A stretch of 64,000 nt of DNA from positions 692,855-756,854 of the forward strand of contig NZ_GG697141.2 of assembly GCF_000155955.1 (NCBI RefSeq), in the 5' to 3' direction. This document shows, one piece after another, positions 24,953-33,852 of the stretch. A program made the position numbers and the translations under genes. Position 1 is the first letter of the stretch, and each line of letters opens with the position of its first letter. The notes beneath the pieces are model-generated. The model ran no database searches, had not been told where the DNA came from, and saw only the letters and a program-made list of their open reading frames with translations. The stretch comes from Mitsuokella multacida DSM 20544. Its GTDB lineage: Bacteria; Bacillota; Negativicutes; Selenomonadales; Selenomonadaceae.

Positions 24953-26731
24953 TTGTTCCATTCCAAGATCACGCGGCGCCTCGTCACCTCCTTCCTGCTC
25001 GTCGTGCTCGTCTCCCTGTCGCTGCTCGGCATCATCCTGCTCAACTACTTCCGCGACTACACGATGCAGCAGGAAAAGAACGCCCTGATCCTCAACGCCC
25101 AGATCATCGAGACCTCACTGGAGGATTCTCTCTACAGCAGGGACGTCGCGGGGCTCCATACGACGCTGCAAGAAATCCATGAGGAGACCTCGCTGCGCGT
25201 GACAGTCATCGATGCCGATGGCACCGTCCTCGCCGACACAGCCGACCCAGAACAGTCCATGAGCAACCACCTCGACCGCGAGGAAGTCCAGCAGGCCATG
25301 ACCGAATCGTACGGCCTCGCCATCCGGCAGAGCGATACCCTGCACGAGAACCTCATGTACGTCGCCGTGCCGGTCTATCGAAATGGCCAGCTCATCGGCA
25401 TCATCCGCACGTCCTCCTCGCTCGCCTCGATGGAACAGTCATACCACACGGGCCTGCGCGTCATCCTCTCCGCCCTGTTCTTTGCCCTGCTCGCCGCGCT
25501 CATCATCGCCATCTGGCTCGCGCACCGACAGGTCCAGCCCATCCGCTGCCTGAGCCTCGACGCGATGGAGATCGCGAGCGGCAACCTCCACAAGCGGCTG
25601 CAGTGGCACAGCGGCGATGAGTTCGATACACTTGTCCAGACCATCAACCAGCTGACGCGCAACCTCTCCGCCAAGATCCAGGAGTCGCAGGCCGAAGCCG
25701 AGAAGATGACCCTGATCCTCAACAACACCGACAACGCCATCATGCTCATCGACGAGCGCGGCCTCATCGTCGGCACCAACCGGCAGGCCGAAGAGACATT
25801 CCACCTGCAGGGCAACGCCCTGCACCGCCACAGCATCCACGTCATCGGCAGCGCCGAGCTCTCCGAGGCCGCGCAGGAAGTCTGCCGCCAGGGCAAGGCC
25901 CAGACCATCACCCTGACCATCCACGACGGCAGTGCCGCGCAGACCTTCCAGGTCTTCCTCGCGCCATTCTACGACGGCCCCGACGAGCTCGTGCTCGCCG
26001 TCTTCCACGACATCTCCCTCCTGCAGGAGATCAACCAGCGCCAGGCCGAGTTCGTCAGCAACGCCGCCCACGAGCTCGCCACCCCGCTGACCTCCATCTC
26101 CGGCTTCGCCGAGACCCTTTTAGACGACGACTTCAAAGACCCCGAGGCCAGCCGCCATTTCATCGGCATCATCTACCGCGAAGCCCAGCGCATGAACAGC
26201 CTGATGAAAGGCCTCCTAGAGCTCGCCCGCCTCGACAGCACCCACGGCAAGACCAAGATCAAGCGCCGCCCCGTCGAGGTCAACACCATCCTGCACCAGA
26301 CCGTCGAGCAGCTGCAGGCCAAGGCAAAGAGCAAGGAGCAGACCCTCATCGAAGAACCCGCCCCCATTCCCCTCTACGTCCTCGCCGCCCCCGAGCTCTT
26401 CGGGCAGATCCTCTACAACCTGACCGAGAACGCCATCAAGTACACACAGGAGGGCGGCACCATCCACCTGAAGAGCCGGCAAGCCGCCAACCAGCTCGAG
26501 CTCACCGTCGCCGACAACGGCATCGGGATCGGCCCCGCCGACCTCCCGCGCATCTTCGACCGCTTCTACCGCGTCGACAAAGCCCGCGCCCGCAAATCTG
26601 GAGGCAACGGCATCGGCCTCTCCCTCGTCAAATTCCTCGTCGAACTCTTCGACGGCACCATCGAGGTAACAAGCCAGCTCGAAAAAGGCACCACCTTCAC
26701 CTTGACCTTCCCCCTCACAACGAAATCATAA
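24953..26731 (+). CDS. Membrane sensor histidine kinase (PhoR/ResE-type), no adjacent regulator
   Basis: 592-residue kinase starting at TTG behind GAGGAGG. Order: helix 1 (about 12-32), extracytoplasmic sensor (33-165), helix 2 (166-188), HAMP, a PAS-like domain (about 250-350), HisKA with phospho-acceptor His in NAAHELATPLTSISG near 370, and HATPase_c with N box NLTENAIKYT, then DNGIGIG and GIGLSLVK. This is the PhoR/ResE arrangement, but no response regulator gene is next to it; the upstream partner is a Nudix gene, so it is orphan here. Confidence 0.92.
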   Translation: MFHSKITRRLVTSFLLVVLVSLSLLGIILLNYFRDYTMQQEKNALILNAQIIETSLEDSLYSRDVAGLHTTLQEIHEETSLRVTVIDADGTVLADTADPEQSMSNHLDREEVQQAMTESYGLAIRQSDTLHENLMYVAVPVYRNGQLIGIIRTSSSLASMEQSYHTGLRVILSALFFALLAALIIAIWLAHRQVQPIRCLSLDAMEIASGNLHKRLQWHSGDEFDTLVQTINQLTRNLSAKIQESQAEAEKMTLILNNTDNAIMLIDERGLIVGTNRQAEETFHLQGNALHRHSIHVIGSAELSEAAQEVCRQGKAQTITLTIHDGSAAQTFQVFLAPFYDGPDELVLAVFHDISLLQEINQRQAEFVSNAAHELATPLTSISGFAETLLDDDFKDPEASRHFIGIIYREAQRMNSLMKGLLELARLDSTHGKTKIKRRPVEVNTILHQTVEQLQAKAKSKEQTLIEEPAPIPLYVLAAPELFGQILYNLTENAIKYTQEGGTIHLKSRQAANQLELTVADNGIGIGPADLPRIFDRFYRVDKARARKSGGNGIGLSLVKFLVELFDGTIEVTSQLEKGTTFTLTFPLTTKS

Positions 26732-26739
26732 CAAGACAC

Positions 26740-26777
26740 AAAAAATAGGCTTCCCAAAAAATAGAAGCCTATTTTTT
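26740..26777. terminator. Terminator after the histidine kinase
   Basis: AAAAAATAGGCTTC (26740-26753) pairs with GAAGCCTATTTTTT (26764-26777). Confidence 0.9.
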
Positions 26778-26889
26778 CTAGCTAGAAATATAAAACGATA
26801 CTCAGCTGCAAGAGCAAGGCGACCGCCCAAAGGGCCAGTCACCGCGCGTCCAGCTAAGTCCGGAAAGCCCCTAGCGATAACGCTACTCA

Positions 26890-27074
26890 GGGCGAGGGGA
26901 TACCTGCCGCCTGCAGGAGCGCAGTGACTGCCCGCAGGGCTGGTCCCCAAGTAGATCGCGTCAAGACTCTGCGATGTCAAAGCGCCGCGGCAGGCGGCGA
27001 AGTGCCAATCCCCATCGCATCCGCATGGGGACCATTTTAGCGGAGCGACGAAGCCGGCAGGTATCCCCTCGCCC
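26890..27074. repeat. Class C long palindromic repeat, copy C1
   Basis: Perfect 19-bp outer arms (26890-26908/27056-27074); inner pair GGTCCCCA/TGGGGACC. Family blocks: GCCTGCAGGAGCGCAGTGAC, GATGTCAAAGCGCCGCGG and CGGAGCGACGAAGCC. It lies between the kinase terminator and a convergent methyltransferase; 26778-26889 shows no gene. Confidence 0.85.
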
Positions 27075-27089
27075 ACGCTCCAGCCCCAC

Positions 27090-27770
27090 TCATTTCCTGC
27101 AGACAAATCCCGCAAACGACCCCGTCCGCGTGACCTTGACCTCGCGGTACATGCTGCGCAGCCGCTCCTCGAGGCTCGCCGCCGTATCGAACGGCGGTGT
27201 GAAGAACCCCATTGGCACGCAGAACGCCTGCACGAAGAGGTCCGTGATGCGGTTCTGCCCCTTGATGTAGCAGCAGCCCGTGAATGTGCCGCCCTTCTTG
27301 AGCACGCGGTACGTCTCATGGAATGCGGCCATCTTGTTCGGGAACGCATGCAGCCCGTTGAGCGAGAGCACGCAGTCGAACGAGCCGTCAAGGTACTGCA
27401 GATTGCCGACGTCGCCGCGCACGAACTCCACCTGATGCAGGCCGCGTGCCGCCGGCGACTCCATCGCCTGCTGCAGCATCTGCTCCGAGTAGTCGAGGCA
27501 GACAATCTTCGCCGACTTCATCCTATGGTAATGCGGCAGCGAGAGCACACCCGTGCCGACCGGCACCTCGAGCAGCGTGCCAGAAAAGCCCTTCGGGATG
27601 CCCTGGAACGCCTGCCGGACGAACGACTCATAGCGCGAGCCGCTGAGCTGCCAGAAAAAGCGGTTGGCCAGCCTGCCGAGCAAGCTCTCGTTCTTCATCA
27701 TGCCATCATAGCCCTTGGAGAGCTGTCCGACTACCGCATACGCATTGTGCACGATCTGTTTGCGTTCCAT
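27090..27770 (-). CDS. Class I SAM-dependent methyltransferase
   Basis: 226-residue methyltransferase; motif I is LLEVPVGTGVLSLP (Glu-Val-Pro-Val replacing the usual D-x-G-C), with LDYSEQML and VRGDVGNLQYLDGSFDCVLSLNGLHAF following. The class resembles UbiE-like small-molecule methyltransferases. Start ATG 27770 after AAGGTGAGGGAT. Substrate unknown. Monocistronic. Confidence 0.85.
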   Translation of the reverse strand: MERKQIVHNAYAVVGQLSKGYDGMMKNESLLGRLANRFFWQLSGSRYESFVRQAFQGIPKGFSGTLLEVPVGTGVLSLPHYHRMKSAKIVCLDYSEQMLQQAMESPAARGLHQVEFVRGDVGNLQYLDGSFDCVLSLNGLHAFPNKMAAFHETYRVLKKGGTFTGCCYIKGQNRITDLFVQAFCVPMGFFTPPFDTAASLEERLRSMYREVKVTRTGSFAGFVCRK

Positions 27771-27895
27771 CTTATCCCTCACCTTTCGCACTGCCTGTCA
27801 TTCCGTCTCATATTACTTTTATTTTATCATGCGGACGGTCTGGTGGATATGGGATTTATCACACATGCTATTAGATACTCTTGTTTCGGCTTGCC

Positions 27896-29221
27896 TTATT
27901 TCTGCAGGGTCTCGCGGTCGATCTCCGTACCGTCCGGCAGGAAGCAGGCGATTTCCACGCCCGCATCCTTGACGCAGATCGTCAGGTAGTTGTCCGTCTC
28001 CGGCTGTGGCGCGACAGTCTTGTCGAGCGCATGGTCGACCCAGAGCCCCGGATAGCGCACATTGCCCGCGACGCCCGTCAGGATGTAGAGCGGGCCGCTC
28101 GCGTCGCGCTCGAAATTCTTGATATGGCCGCGATTGCGGTAGGTGTGCAGGTGCGCCGAGAAGACGATATCGATGCCTGCTTCGTCAAACAGCGGCATCC
28201 AAGCGCGCCCCTCATCCGAGAATCCCTCCTGCCGCTCCGGCCGGTTCGCGATGCGGTACTGCAAGGGATCCTTGTGCATCAGCACGATCTTCCACTTCTT
28301 GTCGGTCTTTCTGACATCCTCGCGGAACCAAGCCTGCTGCGTTTCGAGGAGGCCCTGATGGAAATCAGCCGCCTCATCCGTCTGCGTGTCGAGCACGATG
28401 AAGTGCGCCGGCCCGTAGTCGAACGAGTAATAGCGCCCCGCGAACTCCTCGCTGCCATTTGCCGGCAGGGCGAATTCATGCAGGTAAGCGACCGGCTCGC
28501 GGACCTTCCAGTCCTCGTTGTAGGTCTCGTGGTTGCCCATCAGGGGCGCCACGGGGATGCGGTCGATGATGCCCGCGACCGCGTCGAACCACGCATCCCA
28601 CTGGCGGTGATCCTCGCCGTTGTCGACGAGGTCGCCCATGTTGATGAAGAAATCCGCGCCTTCATTGCGCGCAGCCGCCCCCTGCGCGAGGTGCTTCCAG
28701 TCCGTGTAGTCATTCGACTGCGAGTCCGGGAAGATCAGCGCCGAGAACGCGCCACCGTCGTCCGTCTGCAATGCGTGCCAGTCATCGCACTGGCCGTCCG
28801 CCTTGATGCGGTATTCATACGCTTCGCCCGCCTCGAGGTCCGCGAGCCTTGCCGTGTAGAGCTCGACCGTGACACCGTCGTCGGAGAACGTCTCGCGCTC
28901 CGCCGGGCTCGCGGCGATGTCCTTCGCGCCCTTGAGTCGGTACTCGACGACCGCATCCTGCCACTTCACATCCGACTGCCACATGATCGTGCGCGCGTGC
29001 GCGTTGTCTGTGGCGATGACCTGGCGCAGATAACTCAGTACCGGCTTGCCCTGTGCCGCGCCGAGCGCATGGCTCGCCAGCCGGTCCGCCAGCTGCGTGC
29101 GCGAAAACGCCCAACCGCCGCCCGCGAGCACCACAGCCCCCGCACAGATGGCGAGGAATTTGCGCCGCGACAGCTTCGGGCCCGCCGCCCTTTCATTCTT
29201 GCTTTCTCTATCCTTATCCAT
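27896..29221 (-). CDS. Tat-exported calcineurin-like metallophosphoesterase (purple acid phosphatase type)
   Basis: Secreted phosphoesterase of about 441 residues. The N-terminus carries a twin-arginine signal (LSRRKFLAICAGAVVLAGG). A fibronectin-like domain follows, then the metal-site motifs GDLVDNG, MGNHETYNE, VLMHKDP and FSAHLHTYRN of the calcineurin fold, in the order of bacterial purple acid phosphatases. Start ATG 29221 after AAAGGACA; ATG 29251 is possible. Folded export by Tat agrees with cytoplasmic metal loading. Substrate likely phosphomonoesters or nucleotides. Confidence 0.88.
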   Translation of the reverse strand: MDKDRESKNERAAGPKLSRRKFLAICAGAVVLAGGGWAFSRTQLADRLASHALGAAQGKPVLSYLRQVIATDNAHARTIMWQSDVKWQDAVVEYRLKGAKDIAASPAERETFSDDGVTVELYTARLADLEAGEAYEYRIKADGQCDDWHALQTDDGGAFSALIFPDSQSNDYTDWKHLAQGAAARNEGADFFINMGDLVDNGEDHRQWDAWFDAVAGIIDRIPVAPLMGNHETYNEDWKVREPVAYLHEFALPANGSEEFAGRYYSFDYGPAHFIVLDTQTDEAADFHQGLLETQQAWFREDVRKTDKKWKIVLMHKDPLQYRIANRPERQEGFSDEGRAWMPLFDEAGIDIVFSAHLHTYRNRGHIKNFERDASGPLYILTGVAGNVRYPGLWVDHALDKTVAPQPETDNYLTICVKDAGVEIACFLPDGTEIDRETLQK

Positions 29222-29326
29222 GATCTGCGTGTCCTTTCTGGATTCCATCAATCGATCTGTTACTTTTATGATAGCGGATTTCCCTCAATTTTATCTGAGA
29301 ATCCGTTTTCTACACTTCAAGTATAC

Positions 29327-29371
29327 AAAAAGACAGCCGCTGTGAGAAATGCTTATCTCACAGCGGCTGTC
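29327..29371 (-). terminator. Terminator of the uxaA-like gene
   Basis: GACAGCCGCTGTGAGA (29332-29347) pairs exactly with TCTCACAGCGGCTGTC (29356-29371); the A-run to the left serves minus-strand transcripts. Confidence 0.9.
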
Positions 29372-29413
29372 ATACAGAAAAAGCATGAATAGCTGTCTTA
29401 ATTTACGGTTTGC

Positions 29414-30923
29414 TCAGACGTAGCGGCAGACATGGTCGACGGCGATGTCCGAGAAGCCGAAGGCCTCGGCTTTCGTCAGGCGGCCGTTGGCCGTGGCGGC
29501 AATCGCATCGACGAGCTCACGGCCTGCCTGCTGGTAGGTCTTCTCGCCGCGCACGATGGCACTGAGGTCGGCGTCCATGTTGTCTTCCATGCAGCGGTAG
29601 GTGCGCGCATTGGCCGTGACCTTGAGCACCGGCACGATGGCATTGCCCGTCGGCGTGCCGCGGCCCGTCGTGAAGATGATGACCTGGCAGCCGGCCGCCG
29701 CCATCGAGGTCACCGACGAGATATCGTAACCCGCCGTGTCCATGACGAGCGCGCCGCGCTTTGTCGGCCGTACGGCCTGCTCCAAGACCTCCACGATGGG
29801 GCGCGTGCCGCCCTTGCGGATGCAGCCGAGGCTCTTCTCATCGAGCGTCGAGAGGCCGCCCGCCTTATTGCCCGGCGTCGGCTGGCCCGCGCGGCAGTCC
29901 TGCCCCGCTCCTGCGAGATGCTTCTCATATTCCTCGCAGACGCGGATGATCTCGCGCTGGATCTCAGGCGTCGCCGCGCGCTTCGCGAGGACGTGCTCGC
30001 CGCCAATCCACTCGATAGACTCGCTCATCATCGCCGAAGCGCCCATGTCGACGAGGATGTCGCTGAGCTCGCCGACGGCCGGATTGCAGGCGATGCCCGA
30101 CGTCGCATCCGAGCCGCCGCACTCGATGCCGAGCAGCAGTTCCGAAGCAGGGAAGAGTTCCTTTTGCTGCATGCCCGCCTGCTGTGCCATGTCGCGCGCC
30201 GCGCGCACCGCCTTCTCGATGGTCTTGAGCGTGCCGCCCTCGTCCTGGATGCCGAATGAGACGACGGGCTTGCTCGTCATCTTCTGAATCTTCTCGCGCA
30301 GCGCCGCATGCGGGACCGTCTCACAGCCGAGGCCGATGATGACGACGCCGTAGACATTCGGGTTGCAGGCAAAGCCCGTCAGCACCTTCTGGCTCATCGC
30401 CGTATTGGCCGCCACATCCGAGCAGCCCGTGTTGAAGACGATGTTGACCGCGCCGCGCACCTGGCTCGCCACGATGCGGCAGCACTCACTGCCGCAGGCA
30501 CACGTCGGCAGGATCAGGACGTGGTTGCGGATGCCCGGCCGCCCCTCCGCGCGGCGATAGCCCCAAGAACGAGAACGGCTCGAGGTCCGGCGCACCGGCC
30601 GACTGCTTCGCCTGCATCACGAAATCATCGCCCGCAAGCTCGCTCTCGTAGTCGCGCGGCACGCTCTTGAGGTTCTTGTCATTGACCCAGTGGCCCTTCT
30701 TGACCGGTGCGATGAGCTTGCCGAGGCTTTCACCGTACTTGATGATCTCCGTCCCCTCTGCGAGGTCAGAGAGTGCGACCTTGTGGCAGTAGGGGATCGC
30801 CTCCTCTGCCGTAAGCGACATTTCCGATGCGCCCTCCTGATAGACGACATCCTCCCCGCGCTTCACTTCCTTGACACACGTCACGACATTGTCGCGCTCA
30901 TCCATCTTCAATGCATTGATCAT
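29414..30923 (-). pseudogene. uxaA: UxaA-family altronate/sugar-acid dehydratase, frameshifted
   Basis: Iron-dependent sugar-acid dehydratase of the altronate/galactarate class. Codons from 30923 give the SAF-type N-terminal domain and reach LEPFSFLG; the rest (YRRAEGRPGIRNHVLILPTC onward) is in another frame down to 29414. Removing one G from the GGGG run (CCCC at 30561-30564 on the plus strand) would join them as FSFLG-YRRAEG, the normal family junction, giving about 502 residues. Both halves are otherwise intact with GLGCET, IECGGSDATSG and TTGRGTPTG blocks, so the break is recent, a sequencing error, or slippage-controlled. Divergent from a LysR regulator. Confidence 0.8.
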
Positions 30924-31080
30924 GATTGCTCTTCTCTCCTGACCGTGCTCGTATCGCTTTCGTTGCCTATAGCATACCGCAATTCCAGTATTTCTTCCAA
31001 TTTATAGATTTTACAGCTCCATAAATCTGATATAATAATAGGCACAGATACATCGAAAAAACATGAAAGAGGGAATGCAT

Positions 31081-32004
31081 ATGCAGCAGGATATGCGCTA
31101 CGTCTATGAGATCTACCGGCAGAAGAGCTTTTCCAAGGCGGCTCAGGCGCTCTTCATCACCCAGCCCGCCCTGAGCATCGCAATCAGCAAGCTCGAAGCT
31201 TCGCTCGGCATGCCGCTCTTCGACCGCAGCACGCGCCCTATCAGCCTGACGCCCGCCGGGCGCATCTACCTCCAGACCATCGAGAAGACGCGGGCGCTCG
31301 AGCAGGACCTGCGCCACCAGCTCGACGACATCCGCGCGCTGCGCACGGGGACCATCACCATCGGCAGCAGCCACTTCATCAACGCCTGCATCCTGCCAGA
31401 GATTCTGACGCGCTTCAACCGAAAGTTCCCGCAGGTCAAGCTCAACCTGCTCGAGGGAAGCTCCCACGCGATGGCGCGCATGCTCGAGCAGCGCGAGATC
31501 GACCTGACCTTCAGCTGCGACGAGGCCGTCATCCAGGATTTCACGAGCACGCCCGTGTTCACCGACACCATCCTGCTCGCCGTCCCACAGGATGCGCCCT
31601 GCCCCGCACATCGCGCGCAATACAGCCTGACCGCCGCCGACATCCTCGCCAGACGCCACCTCGCGCCCGACTGCCCGAGCGTCAACCTTCGTGACTTCGC
31701 CGCCGAGCCCTTCATCCTGCTGCGCAGCGGCAACAACCTGCACGACCGCGCCATGCACTTCTTCCGCGAGGCCGGCATCGAGCCAACCATCAAGATAGAG
31801 CTCTCCCAGATGGCCACCGCCAGCCGTCTCGCCGAGGCCGGCTTCGCCGCCACCTTCCTGAGCGACCGCCTCGTCACCAGCGAAAGCCACCTCCACTTCT
31901 ACCGCCTCTCCCACCCCGAGAGCCACCGCATTTTCCACGCCCTGACCAGCCCCAAACGCTACCTGCCAGCAGCCGTCAAAGCATTCATCGAATGCCTCAA
32001 GTAA
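31081..32004 (+). CDS. LysR-family regulator divergent to uxaA
   Basis: 307-residue LysR protein: winged HTH at the N-terminus (SFSKAAQALFITQPALSIAISKLE) and a periplasmic-binding-like effector domain. Start ATG 31081, 6 nt past AAAGAGGGA; two in-frame ATGs lie just before. It is divergently arranged with the dehydratase gene and so probably controls it; the shared intergenic region contains TATAAT at 31031. Confidence 0.9.
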   Translation: MQQDMRYVYEIYRQKSFSKAAQALFITQPALSIAISKLEASLGMPLFDRSTRPISLTPAGRIYLQTIEKTRALEQDLRHQLDDIRALRTGTITIGSSHFINACILPEILTRFNRKFPQVKLNLLEGSSHAMARMLEQREIDLTFSCDEAVIQDFTSTPVFTDTILLAVPQDAPCPAHRAQYSLTAADILARRHLAPDCPSVNLRDFAAEPFILLRSGNNLHDRAMHFFREAGIEPTIKIELSQMATASRLAEAGFAATFLSDRLVTSESHLHFYRLSHPESHRIFHALTSPKRYLPAAVKAFIECLK

Positions 32005-32053
32005 AAAAGAGCTGCACGTACAGGCATTGTCCTGCACATGCAGCTCGCTTTTC
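32004..32053 (+). terminator. Terminator after the LysR gene
   Basis: GAGCTGCA and TGCAGCTC arms with a paired CAGG/CCTG inside and T-run after; A-run before. Confidence 0.8.
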
Positions 32054-32078
32054 TATATATCAGTATATCAGTCGACGC

Positions 32079-32155
32079 TCAGGCCTCTTTGCAGGGCAGC
32101 ATCGGCTTGTCATCCTGGAAGCATTGGAAGGTGTGCCAGCCTTCATGCGGACGAG
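32079..32155 (-). pseudogene. Possible C-terminal gene remnant
   Basis: Minus strand reads RPHEGWHTFQCFQDDKPML then PCKEA and a stop, with protein-like composition but no upstream frame. I do not recognise the parent family. Confidence 0.25.
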
Positions 32156-32260
32156 ATTGTACCACTATTAGAAAGGCTTGCAATCATTGAGATGTTTGTT
32201 CCGGGGACTCTGGCGACACATCTTTCGGCATGATATAATAAAAGCAAAAAGGGAGGATGC

Positions 32261-33154
32261 ATGTGCATGAAGCCGAAACGAACCTATAAAGATTCGCTCT
32301 TCCGCCATATCTTCAACGACAAGCGGCGGCTTGCCAGTCTCTATGAGAGTCTGACGGGCCGCAAGGTTGCCCCGAGAGACATCGCCATCACGACGCTGCG
32401 AGGTGTGTTCTTCAACGACATCAAGAACGACATCAGCTTCCGCATCGGCGACCGCGACATCATTTTGATGGAGCATCAGAGCTCCTGGAACCCCAATATG
32501 CCGCTGCGCATGCTCTGGTACGTCGCCAAACTCTACAGCCGTCAGCTTGATTCACAAGAAGTCGTCTACCGCTCGCGCCTCATCCCCATCCCTGCACCAG
32601 AATTCTACGTCTTCTACAATGGCAGTCAGGACGAGCCCGACTACCAGAAGCTTCGCCTTTCCGATGCCTTTGCGCATGCAACCGATACGCTGGAACTTGC
32701 TGTCGATTGCTACAACATCAACTACTCCACCCAAAACAAACTTCTCGACTCCTGCTATGAGCTCCGCTGCTACAGCATCTTTGTTCAGAAGGTCCGCGAG
32801 GGTATCCAGAACGGCCTCGAACTCAGGACCGCTATCCGTCAAGCCATCACCTACTGCAAGACGCATGACCTGATGGGCGATTATTTTCAGAAAAACGAAA
32901 GCGAGGTGTTTGACATGGTCAACTTTAAATGGGATCAGAAACGTGCACTAGAGGTGGCAAAAGAAGATGGGGTCGCTATCGGCGAAGCACGTGGCGAGGC
33001 ACGTGGCAAGCTGCTTGGCGAACGCAATGCCATGATGAAAGTTGCGCTGTCACTCTTGAAGAAGGGACTTCCTGTAGGCGTCATCACTGAGTCGACCAAC
33101 CTCTCACTCGAAGAAGTCCGCAAGATTGCCAAGGACAATGGTCTGGCATTCTGA
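32261..33154 (+). CDS. Rpn-family (PD-(D/E)XK) recombination-promoting nuclease-like protein
   Basis: 297-residue protein of the group annotated as Rpn nuclease or putative transposase. KDSLFRHIFNDKRRLASLYESLTG at the N-terminus and ILMEHQSSWNPNMPLRMLWYVAKLY, with the Glu-x-Gln of the nuclease fold, are characteristic; the C-terminus has a GEARGEARGK repeat. GGGAGG lies 4 bases before ATG 32261 and 10 before ATG 32267, so either may be used. TATAAT at 32234-32239. Such genes spread in multiple copies; no partner is adjacent. Confidence 0.85.
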   Translation: MCMKPKRTYKDSLFRHIFNDKRRLASLYESLTGRKVAPRDIAITTLRGVFFNDIKNDISFRIGDRDIILMEHQSSWNPNMPLRMLWYVAKLYSRQLDSQEVVYRSRLIPIPAPEFYVFYNGSQDEPDYQKLRLSDAFAHATDTLELAVDCYNINYSTQNKLLDSCYELRCYSIFVQKVREGIQNGLELRTAIRQAITYCKTHDLMGDYFQKNESEVFDMVNFKWDQKRALEVAKEDGVAIGEARGEARGKLLGERNAMMKVALSLLKKGLPVGVITESTNLSLEEVRKIAKDNGLAF

Positions 33155-33183
33155 CAGCGTGCAACAATGCGCAATAACTGTAT

Positions 33184-33227
33184 AAAAAGCAAGAGGCATA
33201 GGAGCCTTGACTCCTATGCCTCTTGCT
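33184..33227. terminator. Twin hairpin 1
   Basis: AGCAAGAGGCATAGGAG (33188-33204) pairs exactly with its complement at 33211-33227. The same hairpin, differing only in the loop, recurs at 33794-33833. Confidence 0.85.
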
Positions 33228-33275
33228 GTATTTGTGAGGGAATCGGTGGTTGTGTTACTGCCTATCGCGCGACAA

Positions 33276-33372
33276 TCAGAACTGCCAGTTGATGCCGATG
33301 TTGCCCTGCCATTTCTTGTGCCAGTCGCTGCCGAAGGAGCGCTAGAGGTCGCTGTAGAACTTGCGCACATGC
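33276..33372 (-). pseudogene. Outer-membrane beta-barrel C-terminal remnant
   Basis: The minus strand ends SFGSDWHKKWQGNIGINWQF then stop; a terminal Phe after alternating residues is the BAM-recognition signature of outer-membrane barrels and autotransporters. A stop codon lies 21 codons upstream and no further frame exists. Twin hairpin 1 follows as its former terminator. Confidence 0.55.
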
Positions 33373-33389
33373 CATCATCGTGCTATAAT
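33361..33389 (+). promoter_or_regulatory. Promoter of the antisense RNA
   Basis: TTGCGC (33361-33366), 17-base spacer, TATAAT (33384-33389). It points into a 90-base stretch ending in a terminator, without a coding frame. Confidence 0.7.
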
Positions 33390-33395
33390 GAACAT

Positions 33396-33480
33396 AGAAA
33401 AAGAGGCCACCGTAGACGGTTGCCCTCATCTATTGATCAAAAAGATGACCGTGTAGTTGCGAGCTTGGCGGTCATTTTTT
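33396..33480 (+). ncRNA. Candidate antisense antitoxin RNA
   Basis: Predicted 85-base RNA from the promoter at 33361-33389. It folds as GAGGCCACCGT/ACGGTTGCCCTC (33402-33426) and ends in GATGACCG...CGGTCATTTTTTT (33444-33480). It is complementary to the 3' end of the small hydrophobic-peptide mRNA on the minus strand, the tail-to-tail overlap of TxpA/RatA-type type I modules. Boundaries are inferred. Confidence 0.6.
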
Positions 33481-33579
33481 TGTGCTTCTGTCTTTTCCAA
33501 GGGTATACCCTAGGGAAAAGCAAGCAATCGCAAAGCCGAGAACATTCATGACAATGCCATAAAGCGTTCCGTCATTCAT
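33472..33579 (-). CDS. Candidate type I toxin, 35-residue membrane peptide
   Basis: Small peptide with one transmembrane segment: MNDGTLYG, then a hydrophobic stretch IVMNVLGFAIACFSLGYTLG, then a basic tail GKDRSTKK. AGGAGGGG stands 6 nt before ATG 33579. Its mRNA would start near 33735 from TATAAT at 33747-33742 (minus), with a 5' hairpin and a CCCTCC in the leader able to mask the SD; the 3' end overlaps a convergent antisense RNA. All of this is the pattern of holin-like type I toxins. Not recognised as a named family. Confidence 0.6.
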   Translation of the reverse strand: MNDGTLYGIVMNVLGFAIACFSLGYTLGKDRSTKK

Positions 33580-33709
33580 GCGCATCCCCTCCTTCCAGTT
33601 GAGATCTGCCGCAAAGCGACAGTCTGCTGTGGAGGGCGTACAAAAATCCCTCCATCGTCAAACAGAAAAGTAATCGGATAGAGAGGACAACCGCCTACCG
33701 TTGGTGGCC

Positions 33710-33740
33710 ATCGAGAGCATCTAATGCTCCCGATTTTTTT
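33710..33740. terminator. Hairpin at the toxin mRNA 5' end / plus-strand terminator
   Basis: ATCGAGAGCAT (33710-33720) pairs with ATGCTCCCGAT (33724-33734), then T7 on the plus strand. On the minus strand it is the first structure of the toxin leader. The 33490-33700 stretch carries only this leader. Confidence 0.6.
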
Positions 33741-33793
33741 TATTATAGCATATTCTCTCGGTAAGGAGAATACATCTCCAAAAAGGTAAAGAA

Positions 33794-33833
33794 AGCAAGA
33801 GGCATAGGAGCCGTGACTCCTATGCCTCTTGCT
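33794..33833 (-). terminator. Twin hairpin 2, terminator of the trimeric adhesin
   Basis: Same 17-bp arms as at 33188-33227 (33794-33810/33817-33833), 20 bases past the adhesin stop; A-rich sequence follows on the minus-strand 3' side. Confidence 0.85.
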
Positions 33834-33852
33834 GTACTAGTAACGAGATAGA

